From Rutstroemia sp. NJR-2017a BVV2 (lineage: Eukaryota; Ascomycota; Leotiomycetes; Helotiales; Rutstroemiaceae), in the NCBI GenBank assembly GCA_002946415.1, contig NJPS01000062.1, forward strand, positions 434,001 to 498,000: a stretch of 64,000 nt of DNA, in the 5' to 3' direction. Below, piece after piece: positions 31,869 to 43,629 of the stretch (its first letter is position 1; each line of letters opens with the position of its first letter). The position numbers and the translations under genes were made by a program. The notes under the pieces are model-generated. The model was given only the letters and a program-made list of their open reading frames with translations, did no database searches and had not been told where the DNA came from.

Positions 31869-32945
31869 ATGCATTTCACTGCTTCCCTCATCGCGGCAGC
31901 AGCTCTTCTGAACTCTGTCTCCGGCCACCCAGGTCATGATCACAGCGCCGAGATTGCCCAACGCTCTGCCTACCTCAAGCACTCCAAGCGTGATCTCTCC
32001 CATTGCGCTGCCAAAATCAAGGCCCGCAGTCTCGCAGCCCGCAACGTTCAACGCCGAGCCGCAACCGTCAACCAATTCCGCACCAAACGCTCCCTCTCCG
32101 CTCGAGACGAAGCCACTGTTCTCAACACTACTCATCTCTCATCGATCGATTACACACCCAGCGATGCCGAGACCACCATCTTCTCCAGCAACAACTCCTG
32201 CGTGCTCAGCCCCGAAGTGACTCAAGGCCCCTACTACGTCTCCGGTGAATACTACCGCTACAACAACACCGAGGACCAACTCGGCGTGCCGCTCATCCTC
32301 GACACCCAAGTCCTCGACATCGACACCTGCGAGCCTGTCGACTATGCCATGCTCGAGATCTGGAACTGCAACTCTACCGGTGTATACTCGGGCATTGTCA
32401 CTTCTGGAAACGGAGACAGTAGCGATGCTTCAAACATCAACGCCACCTTCCTCCGTAGCATCCAATCCACCGATGCAGACGGTGTCGCTCAATTCGCTAC
32501 CATCGTCCCTGGCCACTACACTTCCCGCACAAACCACATCCACGTGCTCGTCCACCTCAACGCCACCGTCCTCGCTAACTCTACCATCTCCGGTGGAACT
32601 GTCGCACATGTTGGGCAGATATTCTTCGATCAAGATCTCATCACACAGGTGGAAGCTACCGCACCATATAACACGAATACTCAAGACGTAACCCTCAATG
32701 CTGATGACTCTGTTTTGTCCTCGGAAGCTGCGTCGTCTGATCCAGTGATTGAATACTCGCTTTTGGGAGACAGCATTGAGGATGGTATCTTCGGCTGGTT
32801 GGCGTTTGGTATTAATGTTAGTAATAACTTTACTATCACACCGGCTGCGGAGTATACTGCTTCGGGTGGGGTGGAGAGTGATTCGGGTTCTTCTTCGGGT
32901 GGTGGATCGGGCGGGCCGGGTGGTGCGCCGCCTAGCAAAAATTAG
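31869..32945 (+). CDS. secreted intradiol ring-cleavage dioxygenase-like protein
   Basis: 358 residues, no intron. The signal peptide is about 1-19 (MHFTASLIAAAALLNSVSG), followed by HPGHDH. The propeptide-like region has Arg/Lys pairs (SKRD, QRRAA, TKRSLSARD). The intradiol dioxygenase fold covers about 105-320: LSPEVTQGPYYVSGEYYR, the Fe(III) ligand candidates Tyr173 (GVYSG) and Tyr217, and His223/His225 in VPGHYTSRTNHIHVLVH. Several N-glycosylation sites (NNT, NST, NAT, NVS). The C-terminus is Gly/Ser-rich (SGSSSGGGSGGPGGAPP), like a linker or wall-associated tail. Family members oxidise catechols from lignin or aromatics; the substrate is unknown. Strong use of C-ending codons in the first two-thirds suggests high expression. 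Confidence 0.9.
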   Translation: MHFTASLIAAAALLNSVSGHPGHDHSAEIAQRSAYLKHSKRDLSHCAAKIKARSLAARNVQRRAATVNQFRTKRSLSARDEATVLNTTHLSSIDYTPSDAETTIFSSNNSCVLSPEVTQGPYYVSGEYYRYNNTEDQLGVPLILDTQVLDIDTCEPVDYAMLEIWNCNSTGVYSGIVTSGNGDSSDASNINATFLRSIQSTDADGVAQFATIVPGHYTSRTNHIHVLVHLNATVLANSTISGGTVAHVGQIFFDQDLITQVEATAPYNTNTQDVTLNADDSVLSSEAASSDPVIEYSLLGDSIEDGIFGWLAFGINVSNNFTITPAAEYTASGGVESDSGSSSGGGSGGPGGAPPSKN

Positions 32946-33537
32946 GGGTGCTGGGCTTGGTTTGAATGTATGAGGAAGGTTATTGGGTGGTTTGCGGGTA
33001 GTGGGAGGGTTGAGATGGGTTGGGGTGTTTTGTAGATAGTGTTGTTTTAACCTGAATATAAACCTGGGGGAGTTCGCTGAATTTGATGTGCGTTTCCTTG
33101 TGTTGCGTTGTTGCAAAACTACCTCCTACTTTGCGGGGGTTGACGGTTGACCTCTAAACTGTGGCACTAAATCAAGCACCAATGAGAGGTGACTGCTTGG
33201 TTCACGTTGGTTGATTCTTCTAAACCATGGGTTGAGAAGGCCACTATATAGGCCCCCTGTCGTACTACTTATACACAGCTGATCTTACTCAAATGCTTCT
33301 CGTAGGGCTACGCCGTACAAGGGATTTTCTTGTGGTCATAGGGAATCAAATTCCGATACACTTCCAGTTTCACTTGGTTGCTTAGAAGCGGTACCATCAA
33401 AGGAGAATTTGACTTTCTTACTTGCTTGCCGGTAACCTAACCTGACTTGCGCCTAGCAGCGGTAAAGTATTCGGATTTCGTTAGTGCCGTTAGACGTTTC
33501 CGCCCTATCCATTTCACATGCTACTCCGATAAAGGCC
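32946..33537. other. intergenic dioxygenase to orphan ORF
   Basis: 3' flank of the dioxygenase. No motif or gene recognised. Confidence 0.55.
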
Positions 33538-33921
33538 TTATGTAAGCCCAGTAGCCCAGCTAAGCAAGGCTAGTATGCACAAACCTAGCCCAAGCAGGAC
33601 TAGCTGCATGAAAATAAGCGAAGAAAAGAATTTTGACGTCTCTCCAAATTCTCTATCAAGGTGGGATGTGGGAAGAAAAAAGTTCCTAAAACTCTTCAAA
33701 ATGTCGTCGAATTTACTGTTTCGCTGCAGGTATCTGCAATATCTCGATATCCTACCTACTTCCAGTTCGCTGGCAGTGTTATTCCATTCTTCCTCTTGGG
33801 TCTGAAACTTTTCGACATAAAAATCGTCGAGTCCGATTGAACCGTAGGAATTTTCTCTGGGCATTCTCTTGAATCTCATATCCGGATCTTTGTGCCGTGA
33901 AAGACAATTGTCTATCTCCAC
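33538..33921 (-). CDS. small orphan protein with C-terminal membrane segment (uncertain, maybe a gene fragment)
   Basis: An open frame of up to 127 codons whose first codon is GTG, so the true start is either an internal Met (codon 15 or 20) or an upstream exon; an AG (ACTGTAAG) sits right before it and could be an acceptor. Charged, helical body (EKFQTQEEEWNNTASELEVGRISRYCRYLQRN) and one C-terminal hydrophobic stretch (IFMQLVLLGLGLCILALLSWA), as in tail-anchored proteins. I do not recognise the family. It lies in the accessory stretch between the dioxygenase and ADE4, so a remnant of a larger gene is as likely as a real small gene. Confidence 0.35.
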   Translation of the reverse strand: MEIDNCLSRHKDPDMRFKRMPRENSYGSIGLDDFYVEKFQTQEEEWNNTASELEVGRISRYCRYLQRNSKFDDILKSFRNFFLPTSHLDREFGETSKFFSSLIFMQLVLLGLGLCILALLSWATGLT

Positions 33922-34166
33922 CTTACAGTGAGTGCTATCCAGCTATATATCCATACACTTTGGTTCTTCTCCTTCCCCGCGATTTTATGATGATCAAAAA
34001 GTATTTTAAATGTTAGACTTCCGAGAAATTTCTGCGGAGACAGACTTAGACTGAAATATCGTACTTCTACCTTGTCAATCTCTTACGTCAACCTCATATT
34101 TTGGGATTGTGCTAATGAGAATTCCACATAGCTTTTAGAACAACCTCTCGAAGAAGAGCTATCAAG

Positions 34167-36001
34167 ATGTGTGGTATTCTTGGTCTTATCTTGGGTCACG
34201 TCGACCATCCCACCTCGACCGCAGCAGCCGCAGATCTACACGACGCGCTATACTATCTGCAACATCGAGGTCAGGATGCGTGCGGTGTTGCTACTTGTGC
34301 GGCGGGAGGTCGGATATACCAATGCAAAGGCAATGGCATGGCTGCGAGAGTGTTCCAAGATGGTTCTCGCGTCCAGGATCTTCCCGGATTCATGGGCTTG
34401 GGCCATTTGAGGTACCCAACTGCAGGAAGCAGTGCTAGCGCTGAAGCTCAACCTTTCTACGTCAACAGCCCTTACGGAATCACTTTCGCTCATAACGGAA
34501 ATTTGATCAATGCCGAAGAGCTCAAGGAATACCTCGATTTCGAAGCCCACAGACATATCAACACAGACAGTGATAGTGAGCTTATGCTCAACATATTTGC
34601 CAATGAACTCAACGAGACTGGAAAGGCTCGTGTCAATGAGGAAGATTTGTTCAAGAGCTTGGAGAGGATGTATGGTAAATGTGTTGGAGGGTGGGCTTGC
34701 ACGGCAATGCTAGCTGGTTTCGGAATTCTTGGTTTCCGTGATCCTCATGGCATCCGTCCCCTCATTTTGGGTTCCCGTCCCTCTGCTACTTTGGAAGGTG
34801 CTGTGGATTATATGATGGCCTCTGAATCCGTTGCATTGCGCCAGCTTGGGTTCTCCAACTTGGTAGATATTCTTCCCGGACAAGCCGTAATCATCAGAAA
34901 GGGATCCGCGCCGGTCTTCCGACAGGTTGTGGAACAAAAGGCTTATGCACCAGATATCTTCGAATACGTATACTTCGCACGACCTGATTCTATTATTGAC
35001 GGCATCAGCGTTCATAGAAGCAGACAAGCAATGGGCTACAAGCTTGCCGATACCATCATCAAAACTCTTGGTCCAGAAGCAATCAAGGAAATCGATGTTG
35101 TCATTCCTATTCCAGAGACCTCGAATACATCAGCTTCTAGTGTTTCCGAACGCTTAAACATCCCTTACTGCCAAGGATTTGTCAAGAATCGCTATGTATT
35201 CCGTACCTTCATCATGCCAGGACAAGGTGCTCGTCAGAAGTCCGTTCGTCGAAAGCTCAGTGCTATGGAGTCCGAGTTTGCAGGTCGTACAGTGCTTTTG
35301 GTCGATGATAGTATCGTTCGTGGTACAACCAGTCGAGAAATCGTAAGCATGGCACGAGAAGCAGGCGCAAAGAAAGTTATCTTCGCTTCCTCCGCCCCTC
35401 CTATCACCCATGCTCACATCTACGGCATTGATCTTGCCTCCCCTCAAGAACTAGTTGCGCACAATCGTGACAGACACGCAATTGCTAAGCACATTGGTGC
35501 CGAAGAAGTTATCTATCAATCTCTGGAGGATCTGAAGGCAGCATGTGCAGAACTTTCACCGCGAGACCCGAAAACCCAAGAATTCGAGGTCGGGGTCTTC
35601 TGTGGTACATATGTCACTCCGGTCAAGGATGGCTACTTTGAGCATTTGGAGAGAATCAGAGGAGAGACCCGCAAACTTAAGGTGCTCGAAAGTGCCAAAG
35701 AAGCCGTTCTTCACGGTGTAGCAGGCGAGAAGGAATTGAACTTGGTCACCAGAGGAGCGGTGGTAAATTCGGAAGGTCAAATCGTTCCAGATGGTCATGA
35801 GGATAAGCCGGTCAATGGAACGGTTAATGGTAGTCTTAGACCTAAGCTAGAAACGGCTGAGTCTGCTACACCTCCTGTTAGAGATCGTCAGGATATTAGG
35901 TATGCATGCACTTCGGCATTCTCTTGATGCCCGATCATATACTAATGAATCATTCTAGTCTCCACAACTTCGCCAGTGACACTAGTCGAGGCTATGAATA
36001 A
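34167..36001 (+). CDS. ADE4: amidophosphoribosyltransferase (glutamine PRPP amidotransferase)
   Basis: First committed step of purine synthesis: PRPP + glutamine to phosphoribosylamine. Exons 34167-35899 and 35959-36001 give 591 residues. The class II glutamine amidotransferase domain begins [10 protein letters not shown] with the nucleophile Cys2, then [13 protein letters not shown] and GHLRYPTAG. The phosphoribosyltransferase domain carries [13 protein letters not shown] at about 376-388 and the linker [12 protein letters not shown]. No propeptide precedes Cys2, as in other eukaryotic enzymes with short leaders. The 59-bp intron near the 3' end joins AG to T, giving [16 protein letters not shown]; reading through instead would end in YACTSAFS. 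The 1.7 kb first exon is otherwise uninterrupted. Confidence 0.96.
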
Positions 36002-36769
36002 ATGAATGGGAATGGGAAAATGAATGCTACTGTGCTGTTTAAAAGGGGAACTTGGGTGGGGGTTAACTAAATGGTGTACATATGGAGTGGTCGGATTGTT
36101 TTATCTGCGGTGGATAGAATGCAATGCAATGCAAACTTCGTTTAAATTAATTGATTTCTTAGTTGATTGTGATGTGTTCTGCACTTTGGTACCTTCGTGT
36201 GACGAGTTTGTCGCCTGTTAAAGATTGGAAATATGCACTCATACTTCATCTCAAATTCACCTGATCGTGTGTGTCGTTTCTAAGGGTATCTAACTGTCCA
36301 TCCATCCATCCATTCATATCCATATATCGCTATGTAACTCATAACCAGCCAATCATATCAAATCCAATACGCCAAACAACCAAGTCATCCGTCTATCCGC
36401 TCCATCTATCCCACCCACCCACTGTGCTATATCCTTTAAACGCCAGAAAGTAAAAAGAAAAAATAACACCGGTACAGTAACTCCTCGCTCGATACATGCA
36501 GGAAATGATGGATGGGTGTATTTGCGCTAAATCCATAAACCCAGATCCGAAATCCAGAATCCAAAATCTCATAACCCAAAATCCAAACCCCATAATTTGA
36601 AATCCAAAATTGAATATCGATATCAGATATTCGATTAGTGCAGTGCACATCCGCTCCTCATCTGTTGGTTGCAGCTTTCCGCCGCTTCTTTGTGCGGTTT
36701 GGTATGCAAAGGAAGGAAGGAAGAACGGAAGGGGGAAGGAGGGAATGAAGGAAGGAAGGGATGATTAAG
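36002..36769. other. intergenic, convergent ADE4 / regulator 3' ends, low complexity
   Basis: Holds a TCCA microsatellite (about 36297-36316), irregular AATCCAAAA/ATCCAGA direct repeats (36540-36615) and a long GGAA-type purine run (36709-36760). No coding sequence. Confidence 0.65.
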
Positions 36770-39700
36770 TTAGTAGCATCCAAAACTATGCAGGAACCAG
36801 CCTTCCGCGTCGTTATCTTCACTTTCATCATCCTCTTTACCTGAGCCTATACCTATCCCTACACCCGTACCCTTTCCACCCCCTTCTCCATCTCCCCCCT
36901 CTATCCCCACACCAACTCCAACCCCCTCCCCATTTCCCCCTTCCCCCTCTCCACCCTCCCTCTCCATCCTCCCACCTCCCCCTACATTCTCCACTCCCTC
37001 CTCCCCCTTTCTCCTCTCGCTATCCCCGTCCCTCCCCCCTCCCCCAAGCCCAACCCACTCCCCGCACCTCCCGCACAATCCCCATAACTCGTCTCCACGC
37101 TCCAAACCCACACCCACACCCACCGCAACAGGCGCATCCACCCTCCGCCCCGTCACCCCGCTGACGCCGTGCCGGAAATCCATGTCGTCTTGGTAGGGCC
37201 CGTTGAGCGGGAGCCAGCGGCCGGGGGGAGGACAGTAGGCGCAGAAGGCCTGCTCTTGGGGTTGGGGTTGTTGTTCTTGGGGAGGGTATAGGTTTGGAGT
37301 TCTCCCGTGGGGGGAGAGGAAACTTGGAGAGAGGTTGGTGTGGCTTGTAGGGGGAAGATTCATGTCCAGTTGAGTGGAGTTGGAGGAGAGCAGGGATGTA
37401 AAGCCTGATAGAACAGGAGCGCGTACATAATCCGGCCTGTAAAGATTCCGATTCTTCTCGAGGACGGAGTCATACGCCTGCGGTCTCAGCGTCAGAACAA
37501 ACGCCGGATCCGCAAGATCCGCATCCGAAGGTTCCTGACGCGGTGGGAGTGGTGGTATAGGAATACTAACGAAAGTACGATCGACAGTATGAGCATAGAG
37601 TGAAGACTGGACATGCGTCCCGTCGAAAACTTTCAACACGGAAGATAAATTATACTCCTCTTTCCCTTTCCTCTTTTCAACTTTTCCACCTAAATCTCTC
37701 ACCGTGTTAGCGATTGCAATGCCGCTGAACTTCCTCCATAGGCCTTCAACCGCGGTCCATTTTTCTTCGATATCGTTATATACCTGAGATTCACATCCGT
37801 GCTCTTTCACGATCCGCACAACCTCCTTCGTGTAGGCGCACCTCGCGCAATCCCAATCACGCCGCAGTTTCCGACAACTTTTGAGTGTGAATTCCTGCGG
37901 GAGATAGGGTTCAGGACGGGTGACAAAGTTCGCAAGACCGAGTCGCGCGGGCCATTTATCGTCGTTGGGTTCAAGGAGCGGTTCCGTTCCGGGGTCTTCG
38001 AATAGCTTTTTGAGGTACTCGCCGGAGGATTTGATGCCGTGGGTTTTCCAGATGGACTGCTTCAGCGCGGATTGTGCGGATTGGTAATCAGAGGCTTTGG
38101 GTGCGCCGTCTGCTTGAGATGGGAATGCGAATTCGGAAGACCAGTCTTGAGTCATTGGGTCGTGGTTTCCGGAACTTGCGATGAAGAGACGGATAGCGAG
38201 ATGGAGATATTGTTTTGGGCCTGGTTCTTCGTCTTTGGTTGTGGAGTTCTTGCCCTGTTTGGAACAGAGAAGACGGAGAGCTTTCCGTATGACGCCTTGG
38301 ATGCAGAAGCTGTAGAATGCGGAGAGCCACCAGGTTTTGCTGCGGAGGTTTTCTTTGAGGAAGATTACGCGAGAGAGTTCGTCGAGGTATTGTTCGAGTT
38401 GAAGCTCAATTTGTCGGATACATTCGACTTTGCAGGAGGATAGCTCACATGCTTGATGAGAGAGAGCTTCTAGGCTTCCTGGGCTTGATTCCTTCACATG
38501 GAGCGCGTCGATACAAGTGCGGAGACATGTAAGTGTGTAGGCAATCAATTGGTTCTGTGAGATGATTAGCGATAGTTGAGTTTGTTATAATTCATTAACT
38601 TACGGTTCCAATGGTGGCTTGGTATTCTGCTGCTGCATTAAGTAAAATTATGAAATCGGCGAGTGTTCCATCATGCAACGAAGTCCAAGGTTGAAGCGCC
38701 TCCTGAGTTGGCGTACAATCTAGTAACCCCCAAAGAGTGGCCAGTATGCACTCTTCAAGGGGGTTTAGAACAGCCGAGTTGACGCTTTCACTCTGCTGTA
38801 GTGGTGGCTCTCCATAAATGCTTAAAGTAGTGAATAGCGGCTTCTCAGTTTTCAGATCTTTGAGAAACTCGTCAACTTTTGTAGTTCCAACGAAAGTCAG
38901 CATCCCATATCTCAGTTCCTTTCCTCGTTTACACACGATATCTAAGTAGGAGTTTTTCGCATATAGCCAGGGTTTATTTGTTCCTGCTAAGCCGGATGCG
39001 CGTGGCGGGTCGGTGTTGGCTCTTCGGCACCAAGGCATTGGAAGCATTCTGTCTTTGATTTCTCCGCGTTTGCAACCAACGCTCTGCCATGCTCCATTGT
39101 GCGTATCCTTTGGACAAGCACTACAACGTGTTTCTGTGTTACACTAAGAGAGATTCAGTTTTCTTCCTCAATGAGGTTCAAGTAATGAAAAAAAGTGGTA
39201 GATTATTATCCGCGTATCACTAGACAGAATAACGGAACAAAGACGCCCAGCTTATACGCGTAGCAGATGCTGATATATTCCAGATGCAACAAGGATAACC
39301 ACTCATAATCACTAGACTCATGCAACCAGAGTGTGAAAGGTAGAGATTTGTGGGCAAGATAGAGGGACTTAAATCCCAGAAGAGAACAAACATGAAAGAC
39401 TCACCGGTTTCCGCAGAAATTTACACCTCCAGCAAGCTCCAATAGCTTTGACCGCATTACCCTTCGCTCTTGTCACCGAATCAAGCGATCCCAGGCGTCG
39501 CGGCGACGAACCATAAGTTTGCAAGCTAGACCGTCCTGGCGTAGAGCTGAAAACACTTTCTTGAAAGCTCGAATTTCCCTGATAGCTTGTGCTTAGAGTT
39601 TGACTCGTGCTTGGTTTCTTGATGATGTCGATTCCTTCTGGCCGTCGATGTTCCATGGGTGACTCAACCGTACTCGAAGGTCGAGGTAGTGATGATTGGA

Positions 39701-40480
39701 GTGCTTCTGCAGACTCGATAGATGATTCTCCCCATTCAGGAATGTCAGGAAGCGGATCGCGAATCATCGAACCTGGATGGATGGTTTCCTCTGACTGGCT
39801 CGTTTTGAATGAACCGTATAGAAACGTGGAGTCGGATTCATTTAGGAGCTGGCTTGAGTCAATCATGTCGGTGTCAGGGTCGTCTTGGTGTCGGTTGATG
39901 ATCTCATCTAATATGCTCCAATCCGGTAGCTGGACCTCCTCATCCCCCAGACCGGCTGAAAAGTCATCCAACGCAGTCTCTCCAATATCTAAGTCCATGT
40001 CGGCGAATGGCCATTCCGGTAAGTTCATTGGGGAATCATCAAATATTGGGAGCTCGGTATCCTGTGATGGTCCAGACAGCCCATCTAAGGGTACTCCTAG
40101 ATATAAGTTCATGTCTATGTTTGGGTCTAGTAAGTTTTGGTCGCAGTTGTCCTGTGGTGTTACACGGACGACCTGATCATGACCACTTTCAACAAGATCA
40201 GAGCTCTGTTCGACCGGGACTTTTGACAGTATTGCTTTACGCGTCTCAAAGCAATATGAAAAACTAACACCCAAATCTCTTGAAAGGCGCTGTGCTAGCT
40301 CTTCCTGGGACTCATCTTGTAGAATGATGGAAGTCCGCGGTGTTGTGCTAGACTTGAAACAGAGCAATTGGGAGTAAATGGAAAGATTCGACGGATTGTT
40401 CATATCTATGAAGATTAGCTTGAGCATAAATTCGCTCTAGTGGATTTACCAATCCCCGAGGTGTCTACGAATGAGTCCAT
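36770..40480 (-). CDS. large fungal transcription factor with an atypical central Zn2Cys6 cluster
   Basis: Exons 40450-40480, 39405-40405, 38604-39143 and 36770-38554 sum to 3357 nt, 1118 residues. Residues 1-330 are acidic and Ser-rich (activation-domain style, e.g. LPDIPEWGESSIESAEAL). The cluster is C335-x2-C338-x6-C345-x5-C351-x2-C354-x13-C368 (GACWRCKFLRKP | CNTETRCSACPKDTH, then VGCKRGEIKD). It is cut after Pro344 by the 261-bp intron 39144-39404. The last Cys spacing is longer than the usual 6-9. Residues about 380-800 are the helical regulatory part. Two CxxC pairs occur near the end (AFCAYCPPP, LWGLCGRCGEW) before a Gly/Glu-rich tail (EGVGVGVGIEGGDGEGG). Target genes unknown. The first exon (31 nt) is supported by frame and splice signals. 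Confidence 0.82.
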
Positions 40481-41314
40481 GATGCGTCTCGTCGAGGGTA
40501 ATTCCAAGATGGGCATGAATCACGTGAAATGTGGTTCTGGATATGATTGAGTGCGGAAAGCAAGGAAGGAACAATTGGAATTCTTTTCAGATGTTAGTTG
40601 AGTCATCCCAGATAGCCGGCCTTGGAGAACTTCTAACGAGGGGAATACTAACGAAAGAGATAGTAGAGATATGGAGATGATCATGTGACAATCAGCTGCT
40701 GCACACAGTCCAGCACAAAAGACGTCGCGTTGTCAGACCAACAGATTTGATATCCTTCTCAAAAGGTTTGGAAGAGACCACATATGCTGCAGAAATTGTA
40801 TCATGTCTAAAGAACACGAGCATTCTCGTGAAAACATTTTCTCGTCTGCTTCTCACCCGTGGCGTGACGTCCAACTAAGGACAAAATAGTTCAGCGGTCT
40901 TGCAATCGCCTTGGAACTTTTTCGAACTGGAACTAGGCCATAACGGGACACGGTGTAGAACTCTTCCTTGTAAAAGCCTCATGATATAGACACGATATCG
41001 CATACTACTCCCTTACTATACCACGCAAAAGGGGTGGATTCATAGCAAAATAAGGGGCGCAGCTAGCAATATCAGATAAGATCCTTGACTAGTCTACCCC
41101 GGATTTTCGGCTGGAAAAATATCATGAAAAGACCGCTCGTGTTCATGCAACCCCGGATTTCGAAGACCGCCAGCTTATCTGTTGTTAAATTTGGAACAAG
41201 AATGGTAGCAACTATGGAGCTATATAAGCTGTGGATTCTGCTATGGCGGAATGGGTGTATACAGAGCATCACTCTTCCTTTTAGTCGTTTCTTCCAATTG
41301 TTCCAGCGATTATT
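40481..41314. other. intergenic, upstream of regulator and of orphan gene
   Basis: Shared promoter region of two divergent genes; no other feature seen. Confidence 0.55.
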
Positions 41315-42266
41315 ATGATGATCCAAGCATCTAGCGTTTCTTGCGCTCAGCAACTTAGCAGTACTGATGATTTGCCGTCGCGCAGCAACCCGTTTATTTG
41401 TTCAAGGTCTTGCTATCAATTTTGTCAAGATTCTAGCCTTATCGAAGTCTTGCCGAGACATCACACTTCAAACATCTGTCCGTGGAGTCTTCCTTCCGAG
41501 CATCGATCAAGAGGATCAACTGGCCTGTATCAAGACTCAGAAGAGCAATGTTACGGCCCTGATGTCTCGCAATCTACCAATATAATAGAAGACAATGATG
41601 GTAAGAATACACCCCAGCGAACTACATCTAACAGCACTGACTTTCTCCACCTTCACAGTCCAAACCCCCCACAACACCTCGGCTCCATCTTCTACCGTAA
41701 CCAACGAAAGCCTCCATGCATTCCACGATCTCTTAATCGGCATCCAATACAAAGATTTCGGACTCTACGACCACCCCTCCTCCGAGAACCAAAGCCAAGC
41801 CAGCCACTCCCTCACCCCATCACCACCACCCAGTCTCCACTCCATCCCAAGCATCGAAATTCTCTCCGCACCCTCAACTCAAGAACTTTCCTCTCCCTCT
41901 CCCTCCCCCCCAAGCATCCTATGCCCCACTCCTCCCAACACCTTGACCAGTTCCTGGAGTATATTTTCCGAATCCTCCATACCCACCATTTCTACCATAG
42001 ACACTATTGAAGATTTCATCGCAGTCCCTTCACTCACAGGTGTTGGTGAATGGGCGGCCGACTTCGATGTATTGGAGTTATCACTGGATGAGCTTAGAGA
42101 TTGTGGTGGGGAGGCGTCGCAGCATGGGTTGTATATCCAGAAGGTGTTGAGGGGGTTTAAGGTGGGGTTTTATGGGGTGCAGGAGGAGGTTGGTTTGGGG
42201 ACGATTTTTGAGGAGGGGGTTGAGGTTGGGGGGGAGGATGATTTAAGGGGTGCTTATGGGGGTTGA
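41315..42266 (+). CDS. hypothetical protein, no recognised family
   Basis: Exons 41315-41600 and 41659-42266 give 297 residues. The intron 41601-41658 has a GTAAGA donor, CTAAC branch and TTCACAG acceptor and keeps frame (G+TC). Exon 2 looks coding: strongly C-ending codons, NESLHAFHDLLIGIQYKDFGLYDH, a Ser/Pro-rich middle (QASHSLTPSPPPSLHS) and an acidic hydrophobic end (ADFDVLELSLDELRDCGG, then GFYGVQEEVGLG). Exon 1 is less convincing and the start is a guess between Met1 and Met2. Could be a lineage-specific regulator-like protein; no function is offered. Confidence 0.5.
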
Positions 42267-42770
42267 GGATAGACTTATCTTAATGAAATTTAAATCAATG
42301 CACGTAAATTTCACTGGATCGACGAACATATGCATGCGGTGGTGCTAAATCTCGATCACTTTGTGCGTCCGTCCGCTTATGAAGCACGGGGTCATTTATT
42401 TACAGGGCCAACATATTCAATATTACTCGTGATTTGTATAAGTTGCCAGCTCAAGAGTATACAACCGACTCTGACAGGGACGCTAATCAGTGTCTTTGAG
42501 TATAAAGTGCGTAATATTTCCATCAAAATACTTCATTCCATTCATTACATCCCCTTGGACTGTAAAAATACATAGTGCTCGCGCACAGCACGCTACGTCT
42601 AAACGCAAATGATAAACAAGTAAGCTATGGTACAAGAAAAGAAGCGTGCGACCGTCCGAACACGAGTTTTGTTAGATAATGTCAATATCAGACTGTAGTC
42701 AACCAAAACAAGGGCACACCAACCCATACCATCACCTCCCCTAAACCCAATTCCAACCCACCCCTCCCAA
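42267..42770. other. intergenic, convergent 3' ends
   Basis: 3' flanks of the orphan gene and the short-chain dehydrogenase; nothing else seen. Confidence 0.6.
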
Positions 42771-43629
42771 TCAAGGCAAAATCTCCTCCCCCTTCCAATC
42801 CCAACACCTCCCCCTCGCATCCAACCCCTTCCCCCTCACAACCTCCCACATCCTCTCCACCGCAAACTCCGGACTAAACAGCTTCCCCTCCTTAACCCCG
42901 CCCCAATACTCTCTACTCAGCCCCGTCTTCACCGTCCCCGGATGATACGCAACCGCCATCGCATTCCCTCCACACCGCGTCTTCAGGTACCAGTCGAACG
43001 TCTTCGTCAGGCTGTTGACCGCGGCCTTCGACGCCCGGTACGAGTACCACCCGCCGAGGACGTTGTCGGAGGTGGAGCCGACGCGCGCAGACATGTTGAG
43101 CCAGAGGGCGTGATGGGGGAGGGCTGAGGGGGATGGGGTTTGTGAAGAGAGATCGAGACGTTTGGGAGGGAGGAACGGGGAGAAGTGTTTGGTTAGGAGG
43201 AGTGGCCCGATGGTGTTGACGGCGAAGGTGTGCTGGATTTCCTGCTGGTTTAATTGGGCGGGTGATTTTTCTGGGTACAGGATACCAGGGATGGAGAAGG
43301 CGAGACGGAGGTGGTGAGATGAGGGAGGGAAGAGTGATTCGGCCTTTTCGGCGGCACGGGAGATGGTTGATTCGTCTTGTGGTTGGTTAGATTCCGTTTT
43401 TCATTGACAATGGGAGAAACGTGACGTATCACTGACCTGTAACATCAAATTCCAGTACCGTCAATCTATCCGCGTCAACATCCTTTAGATCGGACAAGAT
43501 TGATCTCTTAACACCATTTGTGTCTTTTCTCGTCGTTGCAACGACTGGGATGGTGGTATTCTGGAGAAGATGTCGAGTCAAATAGAAACCAATTCCTCTA
43601 TTAGCCGGACAGACCAACGACCATGCCAT
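42771..43629 (-). CDS. short-chain dehydrogenase/reductase (SDR)
   Basis: Exons 43437-43629 and 42771-43375 give 265 residues; the intron 43376-43436 splits an Asp codon (ACAG | ACGAATC). The cofactor motif is the variant CPANRGIGFYLTRHLL (NRGIG in place of TGxxxGIG), then FAVNTIGPLLL, the catalytic Ser in NMSARVGS and YRASK (Tyr and Lys), and the end YHPGTVKTGLSREY. This fits the fungal C-factor/YIR035C-like SDR group acting on unknown carbonyls with NAD(P). The residues between SHHLRLAFSIPGILYP and the active site carry a Pro/Ser insert. No neighbouring pathway genes. Confidence 0.87.

Noticed and set aside
32430..33116. 228-codon minus-strand ORF antisense to the dioxygenase
   Set aside because: Arg/Thr-rich shadow of C-ending codons in the dioxygenase gene.
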